DNA of 64,000 nt from Amphirosellinia nigrospora (Eukaryota > Ascomycota > Sordariomycetes > Xylariales > Xylariaceae). Position 1 is the first letter of the stretch. Each line of letters opens with the position of its first letter. Shown here piece by piece: positions 25,431 through 36,747 of this stretch. The stretch lies in NCBI GenBank assembly GCA_004123355.1, contig SCHM01000003.1, forward strand, positions 1,488,001 to 1,552,000, read 5' to 3'. The notes beneath the pieces are model-generated. The model saw only the letters and a list, made by a program, of their open reading frames with translations. It searched no databases and had not been told where the DNA came from. A program made the position numbers and the translations under genes.

Positions 25431-26813
25431 ATGCATCCTTCTCTTTTCTCTCTATGACAAAGTCGAGATCAATGGTCTTAGGGGGGTCGATGTAGCCCTC
25501 GAAGACCTAGTAAATACCCTCAGAAACTTGAGCGTGAAAGAGACCGGTTTAACCGCCCCCTCCCCAAATTAGATCTCCGGCGGGTCTACCACCGTACCTG
25601 ATACTCCTCAAGACTATACCGAAGAAGACTGGCGAGCGGACCAACGTGTTCGACTATCATATGAGCATAATGACGAGGGCTTACACCATGTTCCATAAGG
25701 AAGTAGAAAGAGAGCTGAGTCGATGCTTCAAAGACTTGCAAGAGTTATCGCGACATGTACCTAATCGCGAGCATGATCCGCTATATTGGAGAAAGCAAAT
25801 TAAGAAGCGTTGGTCAAGCAAGGTATCTGGAACGATAATTGGAATTGTGACAGTTCCGGAGGTTGGCTTTGGGCGCACGAAGAGCCTCTAGAGCCCGAGC
25901 CTGAACTACCGACAATACCAGAGCACGAAATGGCTGAAGAAAGAAGTGATGAAGAAGGATACAACAAAAATAAAAGCAATGAACAATACGAGAGCGAGGA
26001 CGATGAAGAGACCCGGAAAATGAAGAAAGCGCGTGCTCTACAAGAGCATAAGCGCGAGGCGTCGCGTCCAATCCACCAGTTTATTTACCAGCTATCGGAA
26101 GAGCAGCAGAGACTTCAACAGCAGTCGAGACTCGACGGAAACACTGCGGCCGACCCTCTCGATATAAATACCACGGCATATGAAAAGGTCAAAGAGACGT
26201 GGACGAAGAAAAAGATTTGGGACAGTAGATGGGGTTTATTACCGGGATGTGTTGGCACCATGAAACTCCTGCTGAGGAGTGGATCGAACACCAGCTGAGC
26301 ATGCTCACTTTCCCCGCCCGCCAACGCCGGCTTACCAACAACATATTGACTTTAACGAAGAAAACCTGATGCCGTTTCTGTCAGTGTCCAATACTCCCCC
26401 TGAGCCGAATCAGGAAAACCACCCATCACCGTATTCGCCCCATTTAATGGAGACCAGCAAGTAGAACCGATGGTTATCGATGCCCCTGAGGCGTTGGATA
26501 TGACCCATCATATCCCCTCTCGACACACAAGTCCGCCGCCTCCTCCGGTAGAAAAGACGACCGGGCGGCCGCGACGACGAAGCGAGAAGCCCACACTAGA
26601 TTCGCCACCCCGCGATCCCCCGTACAACTTCGAAGAAGTAAACGCCTACAAGAGACGAAAGTCATTGCGGCGCTGGACACGGCGACGGCCGGCAAGGGCC
26701 GGCCAAGGCGTGGGGCATCCAAAGCGGATGGTTTGGCGCCGGCGGTACCGGCGAGGAATGCGAGAGCCTTGAAACGACGAGATCTGAAGCAAAAGAGAAG
26801 CCAAAAAGCGTAA
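25431..26813 (+). pseudogene. Unknown acidic/coiled-coil protein gene (degenerate)
   Basis: I do not recognise the family. Coding character moves between frames. ATG 25,431 starts MHPSLFSL, then YDKVEINGLRG and LEDLVNTLRNL in the next frame, then DTPQDYTEEDWRADQRVRLSYE. A basic helix containing WRKQIKKRW is followed by WNDNWNCDSSGGWLWAHEEP, a very acidic stretch (25,900-26,030) and a Gln/Glu-rich coiled-coil part. A MCWHHETPAEEWIEHQL segment comes next. The C-terminus is Pro/Lys/Arg-rich and ends at TAA 26,811. At least five frame changes occur, one at GGG 26,243-26,245. The basic C-terminus and acidic middle suggest a nuclear protein, but this is inference. Confidence 0.5.
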
Positions 26814-28000
26814 TCTGACTTGGACGTAAATACTTTGCGAATACCTTCCAAAATGGAACCTTGTACTTAGTTGACCTCCGGAGCAGATATCCGTGTCGTT
26901 TCCTCTAATACCCTCACCAAAATTCTTTTCGTGGCTGATGTATTATATTCCCCTGAAATATCAACAAGTCATTTCTCACATTGGTGGCCAACACGTCAAA
27001 TTCATGTATATAGTAGTGTATGAAGTAAAAATAAGCTTTTCCACTCAAAACATGTTCAAACTAATTCGCCTAGCAGCGTTCCATTGGGTTAGGTATAAGT
27101 GATGTTAGATCCGTATTCCCGCAGGATGCTAGCGCTAGTAAGTTAGTGCATTGATACCACTATAATGAACCACTACACACGCCACCAACCTCAAGATAGG
27201 CTATTGCAGACAGGTACCTGGCCCACCCTAACATTAGGTAATGCGCATTATGACTTCTCGCTACTTAGCTCCATGGTACCTCTCTCATCAGCTCACTAAA
27301 GCTATCCTCGATGCGGCCTGTATAACTAACCTCCAGTCGCCCTGCTTCAATTTCCACTAGGATAGGGGTAGCTGTAGCTGATGGCCACGCGGAGGAGCTA
27401 GATGGACGTTTAAATTTTACAAAACCCAGTTCGTTCATCTGACAAGCTACGTCTGCTTTGTAAAACCGTAGATCACTATCCATCTTGATATCCGGCACTC
27501 TCAAAGACTCCTTCGCTCACTACCTTGTACCAAGACGTGTGAAGGTTGCCTCGTGGTGCGTGAGTCATGGGGTGTGAATCCGCCACCATGGTAGAACATG
27601 GCTAATAACGGTGTGTGCGAGGGCTCGACTGGTAGCCCTTGAAGCAACGATAGACAGGGCGTCTCCCTCGCTAAGCATGACATGTTTGCCTTTTGTCGCA
27701 CCGACAAGTTTTGTGCTAGGAAAGCACCCCGACTCCGTCCCGTTGCCACAGTGGGAGGGGAACAAGCATACGAGCCGGTGTGCTTACCTACCTGTTTGCA
27801 GTGAAACAGGTGGCCAAACAAGTTTGCAGGATGCAAGGCGCTAATACATAACACAATCTCATGGATCGCAGCCAATTGCCATCGCCGAGCACTTTGCCTA
27901 CAATGACCCGCGCCTGGAGACCAGAGAGTATTCCCGCGCGGGTTTAGATACCTAGGTAAGCAATTAATCATAGGAAGGGAATCAATGCACTTCCAGATGG
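26814..28000. other. Intergenic, no gene recognised
   Basis: Two minus-strand frames (27,265-27,504 and 27,501-28,037) are open but show no motif and overlap plus-strand frames of similar length. They are not called. Confidence 0.5.
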
Positions 28001-29385
28001 TCAATGAGTAGTGTATGTGACAAGTATCTGACCACATGTGATTTGCAAACCGGATGTTGGATGGTCAGGAGGTGTTTGTGTTAATGTGCACAACACATGT
28101 AGTCTGAAACCTGTCAGAATTTTACTTGCTGCTTGACTCCCCCTGTTCGTATGAGGCGGAGGCTCATATCGTGGCAGCTCAGTTTCCACATCCCTCGCGA
28201 TTTGGGAGCCCGAAGAAGGGGCCGTTTCGAGTGGCGGGTGGATCATTATCGCGTGTTCTCTGTCGACTTTTTCCACCTTATCTGTAATACCGAAGGCAAA
28301 ACTGATCTTCATGGTATAAGTCTCGGAAATGTTAAACGTCGCAAAGGACGAGCTCAATGCGCCCATCCCACCCACGCCGAGAGCCTTTGTGTTGATAGTC
28401 TTGGTATATTCGTCGGCTTTTGAATACGGGTCGTAGTTGTCTATGACGCCGAACATTTCGCATACCTTGTAGTTCCCCTCAGACTCTGGAGATCTGAATA
28501 TTTGGCGCTGCGCTCTTACATGTGTGTGGGCCGTGATTTGAATGGAGAAGTGCTTTAGCCGAACTTCGGGAACCAGAGGCGCAGTACACTCGCGCTCTCG
28601 AGGCTTGATCTTGACTACAAATGAAAGGGGTTGTCCAAGATGAATATCATGAGGTGCTAAGCAAAGCCAGTCAAATGCATACGTGGGGAAATGCGTCGCG
28701 CCGAGCAAGGCTTTGGTCTTCTGTCTGAATCCGGACGGTCGATCTGACTCCGGCAAGAGGAGCTCATTCTGTACTGCCACATAGCCGCGCCAGTCGCATG
28801 GCTTTCTTCCCACGGGTTGAGAAACTCTGGGGCGTTCATAGTGAACGATGGGTTCGTCGTACTTGGTTGGCTTGCGAATGTCTATAGGCAACCGAGGCAT
28901 GATCACATCGACGCCGACACGGTACTCGACAAAGGCCTCATACCTATGTGCGAAGCCGTGATAGGAGCTTTGGAAGCTCGGCGGTAGCGGTTGGTTTCGT
29001 TGGGTTATGTAATGGGATCTTCAACAAAGTCGTCGATCACCATGGCATCGATGACCTCGGGGAAGGTCAAGCTAAATGGGAATTTAGCTCGTTCATTTGG
29101 TTTTGCTCTGAAGGAGTCATCGTACACCAGCACCTTTCGGGAAAATAACGGCGCGCGTCCGCGATAGATGCTGGTACTTTGGCCGTTCGATTTCCAGATT
29201 TTCGTCTTAGCACGTCCGTGGAGGATGACGTAGATCTGGAGAGGGCCGAAAAGCCCATCGCTTGGATTATATGGCCCAGCGGAGTACGTTATGTTGATAT
29301 GCCCTTGGACTGGATCGCGGTTCCCATAGTGCACCTTGCCAGGTTCGCTGAATACAATTTGCGTGAGGAGCGTGCCGACCGACAT
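28001..29385 (-). CDS. Arrestin-like (alpha-arrestin family) protein, frame interrupted once
   Basis: Fungal arrestin-related protein. Such proteins adapt ubiquitin ligases to membrane cargo. The N-domain starts at ATG 29,385 (MSVGTLLTQIVFSEPGKVHY) and contains the typical LFGPLQIYVILHGRAKTKIW strand and the SIYRGRAPLFS segment. It continues FPFSLTFPE, then after the break LPPSFQSSYHGFAHRYEAFVEY and VDVIMPRLPIDIRKP. The C-part includes LSFVVKIKPRE and ends with ELPRYEPPP, a PPxY-like region expected to bind WW-domain ubiquitin ligases (here RYEPPP). The single frame change lies near 29,012. Upstream codons to 29,463 are open but lack an ATG matching the family start. Confidence 0.8.
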
Positions 29386-30324
29386 GACTAGAGTAGATGT
29401 TGATATGTCAAATTCGGCATACAATAGGGAGGTTAAGTCATTTAATTCCAACAGCTCCCGCACAGTGACATATTAATACGATAGGTGGTTGGCAGTATAG
29501 TTGAGAATCCTAAGATGCACAGCCCAGATCCTCGGCACGACGTCATTTGCACTAACTAACAGTCCTGTGGCGATGGCGTGGCTGTGTAAGTGACGGTTTC
29601 GGCATGTGGGTAAGTACATATCTAACTGCGCTTGAGCCTGAAGAATGAATACCTACCACGAGAATTAAAGATAGCCGTTTATCAGTCTAGCTTGAAATTT
29701 TTTAAGGGTTTGCGGAACAACATAGGTTAGGTAAGAACATTGTGTTGAATCGCGCGGTGGAGCTAATACCACAGGTGCCTGTTGGGCCTAGATCAGCCCT
29801 AACCTAGGATTTTAGCGCACGTGTCAGCTTAGCGCTGACCACTCGATCGGTGCCCAAGCAGTGATAGCTTCGAGCTTCAGTCATCCATATCAGTTCTGGC
29901 GCTTTTCGAATAGTCATATTAGTAGTTTTACGGCCACGGGCTAGCTAACTGATTCTTTCTTCTGACTCCCTTTTCAAAACAGCACCCATATACTAAAAGA
30001 GAGGTTGCCAATACTTCCAAATGATGCCCAGCGGTCACCCACTATTTCGCCCAAAATGGTAATTAATACAACCTTTCCGACCCGTCTAGGGCGCAATGCT
30101 AGCACCTGGGCAACATGGGTAGCATGCACAAAAGCAGCACGAAGGTGGCTTAGATTGTTCAGCTCGCTTCTTCACAAGCGAACATATCGACATGGAGGGT
30201 GTGATCCCGTAACAAGAGTTGTTATAGTTAACTCACCCGTGCCCCCTCGCGGGGCTGAGGTCCTCGGAAATCAATCCTTCTACTTCACCTAATTTTATTA
30301 TCTGCTAGTTGTCGATCTGTTAGA
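29386..30324. other. Divergent promoter region
   Basis: Lies between the minus-strand arrestin gene and the plus-strand membrane-anchored protein gene. Plus frame 30,005-30,292 has no recognisable content. No other feature seen. Confidence 0.5.
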
Positions 30325-33307
30325 ATGGCTGGATGGGATGCTGCGACGGCGTCGGCGGTTGCCGCTCTCGTCGTCGCGATCGTTGCCCTGTTCGTGGCTA
30401 TCGCGCAAGCGACGCAGCAATATCTTATCACGGGCCAACTGATTAGGTTATGTGACAGCGTTGTGTTTGGACCGATGCCTGGACAGGGTCGTCGGGTGTG
30501 GCAGTTCTCGCAGTTTCGCTTTCGCGTCATCTATTCTATCCCGCAGATCAGTCTGGAAACCCATCTATGGCCTAGTGGTGGCGCTCACATGAAGTCACAT
30601 GCAATCGGTGAACACCAGCTGCCGTCTTTAGCAGATGCGGATGCGGATTACCCGGACACGGCTACCCTGGATAGTGCCTCATTGCCAATGGCTCTGCACA
30701 GGGAAATTCTCGAGAAGTCTGGCAGCAGAAGGATCATAGATTGGTTCCGTCATAGGAGTGGGGAGCGATCTAGCTCAGATTCCACAGACAGCCTGTCCAG
30801 GCGCAGCACGTTTATAACACGTGTGAAGAACAAGTTCAAGCTATCAATCCAGCTTCCTGGTGCACTGCGCCGGCGCCGGCCTAGTCCCAACCCGAGTTGT
30901 GCTAGTAGTAGCTACCAGTCGAGTGTGATGACTAGGGATGGGGTTCCAAGACGCCGAATGAGAGAGATAAGGGGCCCTATAACAATTATCAGCGCTCCCA
31001 CCGACTCGGAGAGCAGTGACTCGCGGCGGTCGGCCCCTCGTCACGAGGCTTCCCATGTAGGAGAAGCATCTTGGGTGTCTTTCTGCCGCGCCATTGAGAT
31101 CCCGTGTCGGCGCTCGGTACGGATAGACTTCGTCGAATACGATGCGGACCGTTGTCCGAGCGATCTCATATCTGTCCCCATGCAGGTGTCTATGCGAGAC
31201 GTTGTCATAATGGCATTGATGGCTGGTATGGAACTGACTAGCGCCTCTTTCCCTGACAAGTCTATTTCTATGCAAGGAGCAGTAGGGACTTTGACGAGTT
31301 CGAATCATGCCATTCTAGGTCCAATACTCCATTTTACCCCGCGCAATGTCGAGACTTCGCTTCCCATGATGTTTGGAAACCGTGTAGGGGAAATTTATGG
31401 CAAAATCAACAAATTTTGGATTCCCAGAACTTGGGATACTTGCTCCGTAGCAGGGAGCTTCTACAACTTCAGTCGCCGACGAACGGCGCGAAGACTTGAC
31501 GAACGCTGGATTAGAGACAAAGAAGGGGCGCAAAGCTATGACCTAGATGAATACCTTGACCCGAACAGCTCCAGGAGTAAGAAGAAGACGAAAAGAACCG
31601 TTCACAAAACTGATACGAAAGCCGGCTTAACAATCCCCAGCGAAGCTCACTCGACTCAGGTAGTCCTCCACCCGTTCAGTAGATATCAAGTTCCGGAGAG
31701 GCGCATGCAGGACGGAGATTGGGTTATTTACCCTCTGGTCAGCCCGCCCCAACTGATTGCAAACGTAAATTCGGAGACAACATCGAAGACGGTACCCAAA
31801 AGTTCAAGAGATGATGCGATTCCTCGCGTGCCGACGGACAGTTCAATAATGAAAGAACCAGGAGAGGAAGACAATCATGCACAAGGTTCGGGGATGCAAG
31901 AAATCCCTGGCATGAAGCAAAGTGGAGACCAGGCGGATTCCAAGGCTGCCGCACAGCCATCTCAACCACATATTATAGAAGACCACAAGCTGGTTCCGAC
32001 TCCTCTCCATCTGGAACACCATACGAGCTATCCTCCGCCACCTAGACGGGCAACAGTAGAAGAGGCCCCTGACGAAGAGGGGACGAACGTCAGAATAAGT
32101 TCATCGACGAATCACGATCCGCGTATCTCTGCATTGTTAGAGCGCATCGAGGCCGAATATGAGACTGAAAAGAACGAGAGACCCAGCACACCACCTAATG
32201 AGCGAGCCAAGTTGGCAAAGGAACGGCAGGATGCCAGAGCAGAAAAACTCCGACAAATACAGGAGGATAAAATTACGGTCGATAATGTGATGAAGAGGGG
32301 AGCGATGAGCTCACCATACGAAGAAGCTGAGGGCATCGTAAGACAATCTAGAAAGGCCCCCTTACTATTAACAAACTATGCACACTTCCCAGATAAACAG
32401 TTGCCACCGGGTTCGGGCCAACGGCAGAGGAGGAGGCAGCCCATGAGCGCGAGAAGAAACGCGAGGAGGAGCGTCAAGAAAGAAACCAAGCCCGTGACGA
32501 CCGAAATCGCAGACGCAACCGCGCCGTCGACCTCACCAAGGTGGACATGTTTTGGCTCTGTCAGACGGACGCGATGTCCGGCACGTGGGCAACACCGTGG
32601 GAGTCACACCTACCAATCTCTTCGGCTCTCGACGGAGCCGTGACGGTCATCCTAGAAGCTCTCCTCGGATTTCTCGATGAGAATTCCTCACTATTCTTCA
32701 CAAGTTCGCATTACGGGACCCAGTTCTCCTATCGTAGAACGGCAGACTGGATGTTACGGGGGAAGTTTACCTACCCAGCTTACGGGCAAAACGCACGCGG
32801 TGGCGTCATCGCAACCGCGTCATACAGGGGCGTGCACATCCCCTGCTTCCATAGCATGATTCCCGCACTCGAGCTACTGCACTCGTACCATTGGCAAGTC
32901 AACAGCAATCTACACGACCAGTCCGAAACGGCGAGGAACAGAACGTAGAGCTCATGCGGCTCGATTCTTGGCTCTCGTACGTGGGGCGTGTCCCTGAGAT
33001 CGCCGAGGGACCGCACAACCTACTCCGCCAGACGCCAGCACTCGTGCACCTGTTGATAGAAGAGTTCGAGATCGACTTCCAGAACATTGACCTCTCAGCC
33101 CGTGAGGGTGGCCTTCAGGATATACAAGGCCTTGCAGAGAACGTGATGGATTTTCTTACTGACGAGGAGCTCACACAGCCCGAACAGTTGTATGTCCTTA
33201 TTGCGTTGCTCAGGGGCGTGAAGGCGGCCCAGTGCGTCCTCGCTGGCTCGAATACAACGGATGTTATGGATATTCTCTTGAAGGATGTACAAGCTCATCT
33301 AGTGTAG
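30325..33307 (+). CDS. Membrane-anchored hypothetical protein (frame interrupted)
   Basis: Long protein (about 990 residues) of a fungal family of unknown function that I recognise only by its N-terminus: a hydrophobic segment (residues ~9-30, AVAALVVAIVALFVAIAQA) followed by QLIRLCDSVVFGPMPGQGRR and VWQFSQFRFRVIYSIPQI. The middle is Ser/Arg-rich and disordered. Residues ~225-370 include SWVSFCRAIE and DKSISMQGAVGTLTSSNHAIL. A charged helix follows at 32,430-32,530 (EEEAAHEREKKREEERQERN), then a conserved-looking C-terminal domain (VDLTKVDMFWLCQTDAM ... RLDSWLSYVGRVPEIAEG). Frame breaks lie at ~32,407 (CCGGG, one missing base) and ~32,930. One membrane anchor and a cytosolic body are inferred. 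Confidence 0.7.
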
Positions 33308-33612
33308 TTAACATGAAGGTAGTTAGTTGTAAGGTGGACATATGATGTGAAAGACAGCTGACATAAAACCTGGCACCGGAACAGCAGTCTCATAGCTGGC
33401 AGTCATAAATTTTCCCCGAGCCTCCTGAGCCCCCTATAATCAATTAAACATGCTGTCCATATAAGCGGACCAGACGCTCATGTTGTCCAAATCCTATCCT
33501 TGAATCCTTCTTAGTACCGCTATTTACAACTATGAGACTAAAGGCTCCTTGAAATGTTCTGCCACGGAATAGTCAGTGACCCTCGCGCGCAACCTGATCC
33601 GGATTTCTTATC

Positions 33613-35546
33613 TCAACGCAGCCAAATTCTTTCGCTCTTGGTACTGTCAAAAATCTCCCCTTGCATAACCCCGTGTACATAACAATCACCAACAATTTCG
33701 TAAACCTCGCCCTTCGGCCGAAGGACATATGGAACTTTGCCCCCTTCAAGGAATGCCAGGCAGTCACCGATACGTAGGTCGCCAGGTCCTAGACCTATGT
33801 AACCTCCTTTACTGACAAACATACTCCTTCCATACGACATCAATACAGCCTCATTGATCAGTTCGGAAGATTTAATACCCAAGAGAGAGGTGCCTAGATC
33901 CCTTCTGAATTCTCTTGCACAGGCGTATATCGACCAGAGGACAGAAAAGTCAAAAGCTCCGGAAGGACCTCTTGGTTTTCCAACGTATTTTTCCCACTCC
34001 GTATGAGCCTCCAACTCATGATTTCGATCCCGAAAGGGCCGCCCACAAGTCAGTGTTTTCCAGAAAACTGTCTGTTTGTTTTCGCCGGTGATATAGCACC
34101 CAGTGCCGTGTGAACCAAGCTCGCGGCGCCAGGTTTTCCATGCTCTGATATTCTTAGTCACGAAGCGCGCAGTTGTTACCACCTTGGCGAACCAGAGCTC
34201 GGATCCCGATGACTTCGGGGCCGGCCTTTCGGCTGCGCTGGGCGTGGTCAAAGTAACTTTGTCAAACACATAGCCAAATAGCCCAAGAGTAGCCGCATCG
34301 CGAAGAACGGGGTGACTAGATGACTTTCGTGTCGCTTTAAAGGACCATCTGATCGATATCGGCGGGAGTGCATAGGCGATCGCCGGCCTGCTCCAGTCTG
34401 GAACCCATGTCGGTAAACTAAAGCCACTCGGATCTCTTGTTAATGGGCGGGGTGTACTGAACAGGTCGAGATTCCCGCTGAATTTGAGCATCGAAACTGC
34501 CGTGTCGGTGAATACCTCTATGGCCGTATGCTCTTCTCTGTAGTCGGGAGAAATGTGTAATTCGTTCACAACTTCAGCTTTGTCAGCCAGTCCTAGCAAG
34601 GCGTATACCTTGTCCTTCGTATCTGATGCCGCACAATTCCGGTGATCTGCCAAGAGTCCGGTCAACTCGAGGTGATCGTCAGCCCAGAACTTGTAGCGAG
34701 TGTAAGACAGACTCGCGAAGCGTGTAAAGCTGCGCATGTAGTAAAACTGCGCATCCATGTAGGCACGTGGGCCCATCTCGTCAGTAATTGTCATCTGGAC
34801 GATGGTAGTGAGATCATCCCATGAGATAGAATCGCGGCCACATATAAACCGGACCGATCGAGAAACAGCAATCTCCTGGACTATCCATACCCGTGTGAAA
34901 TAGGGAAGCTCCAAGAGCGCCCGAAGGTCCTCTAAGTCCTGAGATTCAGTGTCGAATGTGGAAATCTCGCTGTCGCCCGCCGACCTTGATATAACCCGGG
35001 GTGCGAGTCGAGCCAGGAGTGGGAGCTCCCCCAGCCATGCAAGCGTTTGACTCCCGTGTTGATATATCTGTCTTATCATCTGGACCTGCTGGCCTTTTTC
35101 AGAAAATCATTCTGATTGATACACAGCGCATCTACCCATAGAAAACGCGTGGATTTCTCTCGTCTAAGAGCAAGAAGAGCCGCATGGAGATTCTTAGTCA
35201 CCTCCATAGATTGTCCATCCAAGATAATAGACAGCTTTCGTTGTGGGTTTCCCCAACAGTAAGACAGCGGCTCATAGTCCACGCTTTTTGACGTAAGCAG
35301 GTATTCCTGTAGCTTGCATCGTATCGTCTCCTTATCTCGGCCGGGCTGTAGCTCAAGGAGTCTGATGACCTTAGACCCTTGCGGAAGAGGATGATATCGA
35401 AAGCCCATACTTAACCTTGACCAACCATACTCGTATTTGTTACCATAAAAGATGAAGCTCGTTCGATTGAATTGCTGTGAAGTGGCTACTAGTTCAGGTG
35501 CGCGAGAGATAAGAAGTAGGTAACTACTATCGCCTCCGTTGATCAT
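33613..35546 (-). CDS. HET-domain protein (frame interrupted once)
   Basis: Heterokaryon-incompatibility (HET) domain protein, about 640 residues. HET domains trigger cell death on nonself fusion and are related to TIR domains. Motifs: YEPLSYCWGNP (~35,265), ALLALRREKSTRFLWVDALCINQND (~35,115-35,190; only the last part is conserved), QIYQHGSQTLAWLGE (~35,065), LPYFTRVWIVQEIAVSRSVRFICG, a DTKDKVYALLGL block, and a C-terminal GDLRIGDCLAFLEGGKVPYVLRPKG and YEIVGDCYVHGVM segment typical of this family. The start is ATG 35,546. A one-base deficit near 35,085 (FL to EKGQQVQMIRQ) splits the frame. No intron fits. Confidence 0.88.
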
Positions 35547-36747
35547 ATTAGAGCGGGGTGTGAGGCAGTAGTGAGGTAATGCGCATAATCTGGTATTCTC
35601 TTGCCTCTCGCCACTGGGATTCCCCGACGCACATCTTTAATTCCCGGGCGTCACTGTTTTTTGTCATTGGCCTTGGGTGGTATCCGAATGACCAATGTTT
35701 ATTCGAGGGTTTTCAAGAGCCCCTTGCGGCATACCATTTTTTTCAAACTTGGGCGAAGATAAAGTCATTTTCGATAACCCGACTGATCTATATGTTCACA
35801 GGTCGGTCTATACGAAGCCGAACAGTGCTATGAACAACTCTCAAGTTTTTTCATTTCCGTTAATTCAGTACGTTAGAAGAGTGGACGCGCTGCGAGCGGG
35901 ATAGTTACAGTGGTTGGTGGCAGGCAGGAGAATCGGCGGACACCGAGTGTTCTATATTGCATACGATTACCTAGGTGTTCAACAGGTGTATAGGAGCCTC
36001 CGAAAATGGATAATTCTGGCATCCGAAATTGGGGTCCGACATCCCATGTTTACCCCACAGGACAGTGCCCTTACCCACGAATCCTGAACAAGACCATCGA
36101 TTGAAGCCGCTTTCGTGATGCAGCTTTCACCGTACGAGGAGCAGCGCGATTCAAATTATAATTCATAAATGTGTAATTATTATCAATATCAATATTCCTG
36201 TTTAAAATTCCTCTGAGCTTGAAGAAACTGAATGAATGAATATAAGCTGTTACTATTAATAGTAGAATCCGACTATCGCCAGGGGTGCCGACGAAACGGA
36301 TTATACGGACAAATGCTGCCTAAACCGAATGGGTATGTCTAATACTAGCAATACGAATGATACTTGTCTCTAACGAAATCGTTGATACAGAACTAAATAG
36401 AATAAGCTGCCTCCAAGTCTTGTGCTCTCTGTCAGTTCTTGGAAATTTCACTAATCCGGAAGGCGCTTAAGAAACTGCGCGGGCATGGTCCGTATTATCC
36501 ATGCCCATCCTCGCGCCCTTGTCGAGAGGGTGATCATTCTATGGATAGTGGTGTGGGTGTCTTGATTGGTGTTATGCGTTCACTGTCTCGGCGGTATCTC
36601 ACTCGTAAGATGATTTCCTATGCTAGCTAGGTAAAATTTTGGCATTATGTGGCAGAAGTTTGTTGTCATGGATATATAACAAGGCATTTGCCTCTAGCTC
36701 TTGTCTTGTTCTTTAGCCTGCCAGGCATACTAAATCAAAACAACGCC
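35547..36747. other. Intergenic, promoter of sedolisin gene
   Basis: No gene recognised. Contains a TATA element near 36,670 used below. The rest has only short frames. Confidence 0.55.
36668..36678 (+). promoter_or_regulatory. TATA box of the sedolisin gene
   Basis: GGATATATAAC lies about 75-80 bp before ATG 36,748, a usual spacing for highly expressed secreted-enzyme genes. Confidence 0.5.

Noticed and set aside
27265-28037. Two minus-strand frames downstream of the arrestin gene
   Set aside because: No family motif. Overlapping frames on the other strand are as long. The arrestin C-terminus does not continue into them.
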